Source: Myxococcales bacterium (GTDB lineage Bacteria > Myxococcota_A > Polyangia > Polyangiales > Polyangiaceae). From it: a stretch of 7,889 nt of DNA. Under the pieces are notes generated by a model. It worked only from the letters and a program-made list of their open reading frames with translations, searched no databases and was not told where the DNA came from. The position numbers and the translations under genes are program-made. Positions 5,252 to 7,889 of this stretch are shown piece after piece; positions within the stretch are counted from its first letter, which is position 1, and each line of letters opens with the position of its first letter. Location: the NCBI GenBank assembly GCA_023248785.1, contig JAHFDX010000159.1, positions 1 through 7,889 of the forward strand, written 5' to 3'.

Positions 5252-6562
5252 TCAGTATCGGTAATGCTCGGGCTTAAACGGCCCATCCACCGAAACCCCC
5301 AGATAACTCGCCTGCTCCGCCGTGAGCTTTGTCAGCTCAACACCCAGCTTCTTCAAGTGAAGCGCAGCGACCTTCTCGTCGAGCTTCTTCGGCAGCATGT
5401 ACACGCCGATCTTGTAGTTCTTGTAGTTGTTCCAGAGTTCAATCTGCGCAATGACCTGGTTCGAAAAGCTCGTCGACATGACGAAAGATGGATGCCCGTT
5501 CGCGCAGCCGAGATTCACAAGACGACCTCGCGCAAGAACCGTGATGCGCTTGCCGTCCGCGAAGACAAACTGGTCGACCTGCGGCTTGACGTTGACCTCT
5601 TTGATCTCCGGATTCTTCTCAAGCCACGCGATGTCGATCTCGCAATCGAAGTGGCCGATGTTGCACACAATCGCCTGATCTTTCATGGCTTTCATGTGCT
5701 CTGCGCGCACCACGTTCATGCAGCCTGTGGCCGTGACGAAAATGTCACCGAGTGGGGCGGCTTTTTCCATCGTGGTGACTTGGTATCCTTCCATCGCCGC
5801 CTGAAGAGCAATGATCGGGTCTACTTCAGTAATGACCACTCGCGCTCCAAGTCCGCGCAGCGACTGCGCGCAGCCCTTGCCCACGTCACCGTAGCCGGCC
5901 ACCACCGCGACCTTGCCCGCGAACATAACGCCGGTCGCACGCTTCAAGCCATCGCCCAACGACTCGCGACAACCGTAAAGGTTATCAAACTTCGATTTTG
6001 TAACCGAGTCGTTTACATTAAAGCATGGGACCTTGAGCGTGCCGTTCTTGGCCATGTCGTAAAGGCGGTGCACGCCGGTTGTTGTTTCCTCAGAAATCCC
6101 ACGAATGGGATCCGCGCCGCCAAAGAGCGTTGCGTGTTTCTGGTGAACGATGACGGTCAGGTCTCCGCCGTCGTCGAGGATCATGTTGGGGCCCTTGCCA
6201 CCCTCAAATGCAGAGAGTTGCTTTTCGATGCACTCGTTGTACTCCTCTTCGGTCTCGCCCTTCCACGCGAACACAGGCACGCCCGATGCGGCTACAGCTG
6301 CGGCGGCTTGGTCTTGCGTCGAGAAGATGTTGCAGCTCGTCCACGTCACCTCCGCGCCAAGATGCCGCAGCGTTTCGATGAGCACCGCGGTCTGGATGGT
6401 CATGTGAAGGCAACCGGCGATGCGCGCGCCCTTTAGGGGTTTGGTCTTGCCGTACTCTTCACGCAGAGCCATCAAGCCGGGCATTTCGCTCTCGGCAATA
6501 GAGATTTCCTTCTTGCCCCAGTCGGCGAGGCTTATGTCCGCAACTTTGTAATTTTCAGCCAT
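5252..6562 (-). CDS. ahcY: S-adenosylhomocysteine hydrolase
   Basis: AhcY splits S-adenosylhomocysteine into adenosine and homocysteine, using bound NAD+, and so clears the product inhibitor of methyltransferases. With the ATG at 6562 (AGGA seven bases upstream) it has 436 residues. Motifs are CLHMT with His53, Asp131 in LDDGGD, ISEETTTG around 156-163, NDSVTKSKFDN with Lys189 and Asp193, the NAD loop GYGDVGKG at 223-230, CNIGHFD with His304, GHPSF with His357, and the C-terminal PFKPEHYRY that reaches the partner subunit's NAD. It is close in length to the 432-residue animal enzyme and lacks the roughly 40-residue insertion of many bacterial and plant forms. It lies 30 bp after the ArsR-methyltransferase gene, probably in one operon. 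No terminator is seen before vapB. Confidence 0.97.
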   Translation of the reverse strand: MAENYKVADISLADWGKKEISIAESEMPGLMALREEYGKTKPLKGARIAGCLHMTIQTAVLIETLRHLGAEVTWTSCNIFSTQDQAAAAVAASGVPVFAWKGETEEEYNECIEKQLSAFEGGKGPNMILDDGGDLTVIVHQKHATLFGGADPIRGISEETTTGVHRLYDMAKNGTLKVPCFNVNDSVTKSKFDNLYGCRESLGDGLKRATGVMFAGKVAVVAGYGDVGKGCAQSLRGLGARVVITEVDPIIALQAAMEGYQVTTMEKAAPLGDIFVTATGCMNVVRAEHMKAMKDQAIVCNIGHFDCEIDIAWLEKNPEIKEVNVKPQVDQFVFADGKRITVLARGRLVNLGCANGHPSFVMSTSFSNQVIAQIELWNNYKNYKIGVYMLPKKLDEKVAALHLKKLGVELTKLTAEQASYLGVSVDGPFKPEHYRY

Positions 6563-6592
6563 CACATGTTCCTTTCGTAACAACGATCCTTA

Positions 6593-7585
6593 CTAATTTC
6601 GGCCTGCTATCCTCTGGAGACCCGGCGGCTTTCGTGCCACGAGCACGTGCCATCCGACATCGCGATCTGGGCCACGACCGCGCATCGAAGGCGCAATGTG
6701 TGTCACTGTTGGCCGTTCGAGCCCGGCCTGCTTTGCGAGACGCTTGAGCTCGGCTGCTTCAAAACCAAACCACACATCCGCTTGCTCTCGCAGAGACTCT
6801 TCGTCGTGCGGCTCATAGTCCAGCACAAGGATTGCGCCACCCGGCGCTGCTATCGCAGCCATCGCCTCAAGATACGCACGGGGCTTTGGCGCATGATGCA
6901 ACACGCGCGAAGCGAAAACAGCATCCGCCTTTGCACCGAGAAGTTTCTTGATCCGCTTCGAATCGATCTCCTCTTGATACAAATCAACATTCTCAAAGCC
7001 ACGCACTCGAACGCGCTCTTGTGCGGAAGCGAGTTGCGCTGCGGATCGGTCGAGGGCAACGACCTTGTCGTAGAGCGGCGCGAGGACGTCAAGCAAGCTG
7101 CCATCGCCCGTGCCCACGTCAACCGCCAACGCGCGTCGCTCAAGAAGCGGCGCCACGGCCATCAAGTACGCCCCGATCTCGCGCACACCCTCGAGCAAAG
7201 GGCTCTGCCGTGGCTGTGCAAAGTATTCACGACCCGCATGATCGCGTGCACGCACAATTGAGATCACTCGAGCCAAGCTGCCATCTTGGCGACATAGGGC
7301 GCGGCCGCTCTCGAGCGCGTCACGGACGACCGGATCGAGGCGAACACCGTCATGAAGCCGCACAAAGCTCCGCGTGCCGTCCCTTCGCATCGCCAACAAA
7401 CCGAGATCGCGAAGCGTTGCCACGTGCCGCGAGACATTGGGCTGACTCTCGCGCAGCAGATCGGCGAGTTCAAAAATCGCGAGCTCTTCCGCGTCCGAGA
7501 GAGCAAGAACACGCAACCGCAATGGTTCGCCAAGAACCCGATAGAGCTCCCAACGGCGGTCCTGCGAGGCCGATATTTCCGGCAT
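6593..7585 (-). CDS. ArsR-family regulator fused to SAM-dependent methyltransferase domain
   Basis: This 330-residue two-domain protein has an ArsR-type winged helix at about 12-80 (LGEPLRLRVLALS; recognition helix QPNVSRHVATLRDLGLL at 48-64; wing RRDGTRSFVRL). A class I methyltransferase fold spans about 130-318, with motif I VDVGTGDGS at 155-163, acidic Asp179 closing strand 2, SRVLHHAPKP near 226-235, and PGGAILVLDYEP near 248-259. ArsR metal-binding Cys motifs are absent. Position just upstream of ahcY suggests a regulator of the SAM/SAH cycle that binds SAH or SAM in its methyltransferase fold, like the SahR regulators described in Proteobacteria. This role is inferred, and an active methyltransferase is also possible. 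ATG at 7585 is the first start in a region with only a weak ribosome site (AGAAG, 2 bp away). Confidence 0.88.
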   Translation of the reverse strand: MPEISASQDRRWELYRVLGEPLRLRVLALSDAEELAIFELADLLRESQPNVSRHVATLRDLGLLAMRRDGTRSFVRLHDGVRLDPVVRDALESGRALCRQDGSLARVISIVRARDHAGREYFAQPRQSPLLEGVREIGAYLMAVAPLLERRALAVDVGTGDGSLLDVLAPLYDKVVALDRSAAQLASAQERVRVRGFENVDLYQEEIDSKRIKKLLGAKADAVFASRVLHHAPKPRAYLEAMAAIAAPGGAILVLDYEPHDEESLREQADVWFGFEAAELKRLAKQAGLERPTVTHIAPSMRGRGPDRDVGWHVLVARKPPGLQRIAGRN

Positions 7586-7591
7586 ATCTTC

Positions 7592-7620
7592 TATTTATGC
7601 ATGTATGCACATGAATGCAA
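7592..7620 (-). promoter_or_regulatory. Candidate promoter/operator of the ArsR-methyltransferase gene
   Basis: ATGCA occurs three times (7597-7601, 7605-7609, 7615-7619), and TGCAT-GT-ATGCA (7598-7609) is a perfect inverted repeat with 5-bp arms. On the minus strand TTGCAT (7615-7620) and TAAATA (7592-7597) are 17 bp apart and could be -35 and -10, with the palindrome in the spacer. A transcript from this -10 would start at or near the ATG, so it would be nearly leaderless. ArsR-family proteins bind such short palindromes, and autorepression is plausible. The promoter match is weak. Confidence 0.35.
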
Positions 7621-7631
7621 TAAGTTCTTTC

Positions 7632-7730
7632 CATGTCATCCGGAGTGACGTAAGGGAGCGAAGGACACCCTCCGCTGTCGTTGAGTGAAAAGAGGATCCT
7701 TCGCTCGCTTTGCTCACCCTGGGTGACATG
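7632..7730. repeat. 99-bp imperfect palindrome, MITE/REP-like
   Basis: The left arm 7632-7665 and right arm 7697-7730 pair over 34 bases with 7 mismatches by hand count, around a 31-base loop. The termini are CATGTCA and TGACATG, and the inner arms carry GAGCGAAGGA and its complement TCCTTCGCTC. Motifs of the type GTCATCC...GCGAAGGATC occur in dispersed hairpin repeats of several bacterial phyla, so a small non-autonomous mobile repeat is likely. No target-site duplication is obvious. It sits between two divergent genes. An RNA hairpin or terminator role cannot be excluded. Confidence 0.6.
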
Positions 7731-7789
7731 AAAAAGATCGGGATATGCGCGGATGACATGCCGCGTCGCCCGTGCAAAAGTGCGCGGCG

Positions 7790-7889
7790 ATGAATGCGCC
7801 CGCAACATCGCCGGCCGTGAGCGGAAGACCCACCCCCCCGTTTCTCTTCATGATTCTCGAGCTGCCATTCGGTGCAGCTGTGGGGTTCT
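7790..7889 (+). CDS. N-terminus of a membrane transporter, MFS-like (partial)
   Basis: The ATG at 7790 opens a frame that runs off the window after 33 residues: a short polar leader, then GRPTPPFLFMILELPFGAAV and GF. A hydrophobic segment starting PPFLFMILELPFG resembles the first membrane helix of MFS/PAT (AmpG-like) transporters. No clear ribosome site is visible; GTG at 7772 is an in-frame alternative, with a stop further up at 7754-7756. A run of seven C (7833-7839) lies in the frame. It is divergent from the ArsR-methyltransferase gene. The family is tentative because so little is present. Confidence 0.5.
   Translation, partial: MNAPATSPAVSGRPTPPFLFMILELPFGAAVGF

Noticed and set aside
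4841..6436. A 531-codon open frame on the + strand
   Set aside because: It is antisense to vapBC and to most of ahcY, both of which have clear family motifs. It has no recognisable domain, and long antisense frames are common opposite GC-rich genes.
6563..6583. Upstream ATG at 6583 for ahcY
   Set aside because: The ATG at 6562 has a well-spaced AGGA and gives the normal AhcY N-terminus. The seven extra residues have no support.
6563..6592. SAM or SAH riboswitch before ahcY
   Set aside because: The gap is only 30 bp and shows no pairing structure, too small for known SAM or SAH riboswitches.

Overview
The window is ordinary bacterial chromosome with short gaps, mixed strands and moderately high GC. 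Housekeeping genes lie at both ends and an accessory segment rich in toxin-antitoxin (TA) genes lies between them. The Cys-rich lipoprotein, the YajQ gene directly before glmM, and an ArsR-methyltransferase regulator paired with S-adenosylhomocysteine hydrolase suggest a Myxococcota/Deltaproteobacteria-type organism. That placement is inference from gene style, not a phylogenetic result.

Left block (1-2458, + strand): the C-terminal part of FolC (folate polyglutamylation), then YajQ, then GlmM (phosphoglucosamine mutase, feeding UDP-GlcNAc, peptidoglycan and LPS synthesis). Gaps are 60 and 6 bp, so this is probably one transcript. The FolC reading frame has an in-frame TAA at 35-37, just before a typical WPGRL motif, so folC looks broken or misread there.

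Middle block (2464-5227): a TA island of about 2.8 kb. In order: brnT-brnA (- strand, BrnT RNase-type toxin with a CopG/ribbon-helix-helix antitoxin); a Cys-rich lipoprotein (- strand); a C-terminal remnant of a PIN-domain toxin (- strand); higB-higA (+ strand, RelE-fold toxin first, XRE antitoxin second); and an intact Phd/YefM-VapC pair (- strand). The remnant and the 3' end of the intact vapC form a 124-bp direct repeat (113/124 identical by hand alignment) on either side of higBA. The brnTA and vapBC modules each have a palindrome at a recognisable -10 element, as expected for autoregulated TA operons.

Right block (5252-7889): ahcY (S-adenosylhomocysteine hydrolase) is preceded by an ArsR-type DNA-binding domain fused to a SAM-dependent methyltransferase domain. 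Both are on the - strand, 30 bp apart, and look like a methyl-cycle operon whose regulator may sense SAH or SAM. Upstream of it are an ATGCA-repeat region and a 99-bp imperfect palindrome resembling a small non-autonomous mobile repeat. The divergent start of a membrane transporter (MFS-like) is cut by the window end.

I found no rRNA, tRNA, CRISPR array or complete insertion sequence. No wholly new system is evident. The most distinctive features are the repeat-flanked higBA inside the TA island, the nonsense codon in folC, the regulator-ahcY pair and the hairpin repeat.
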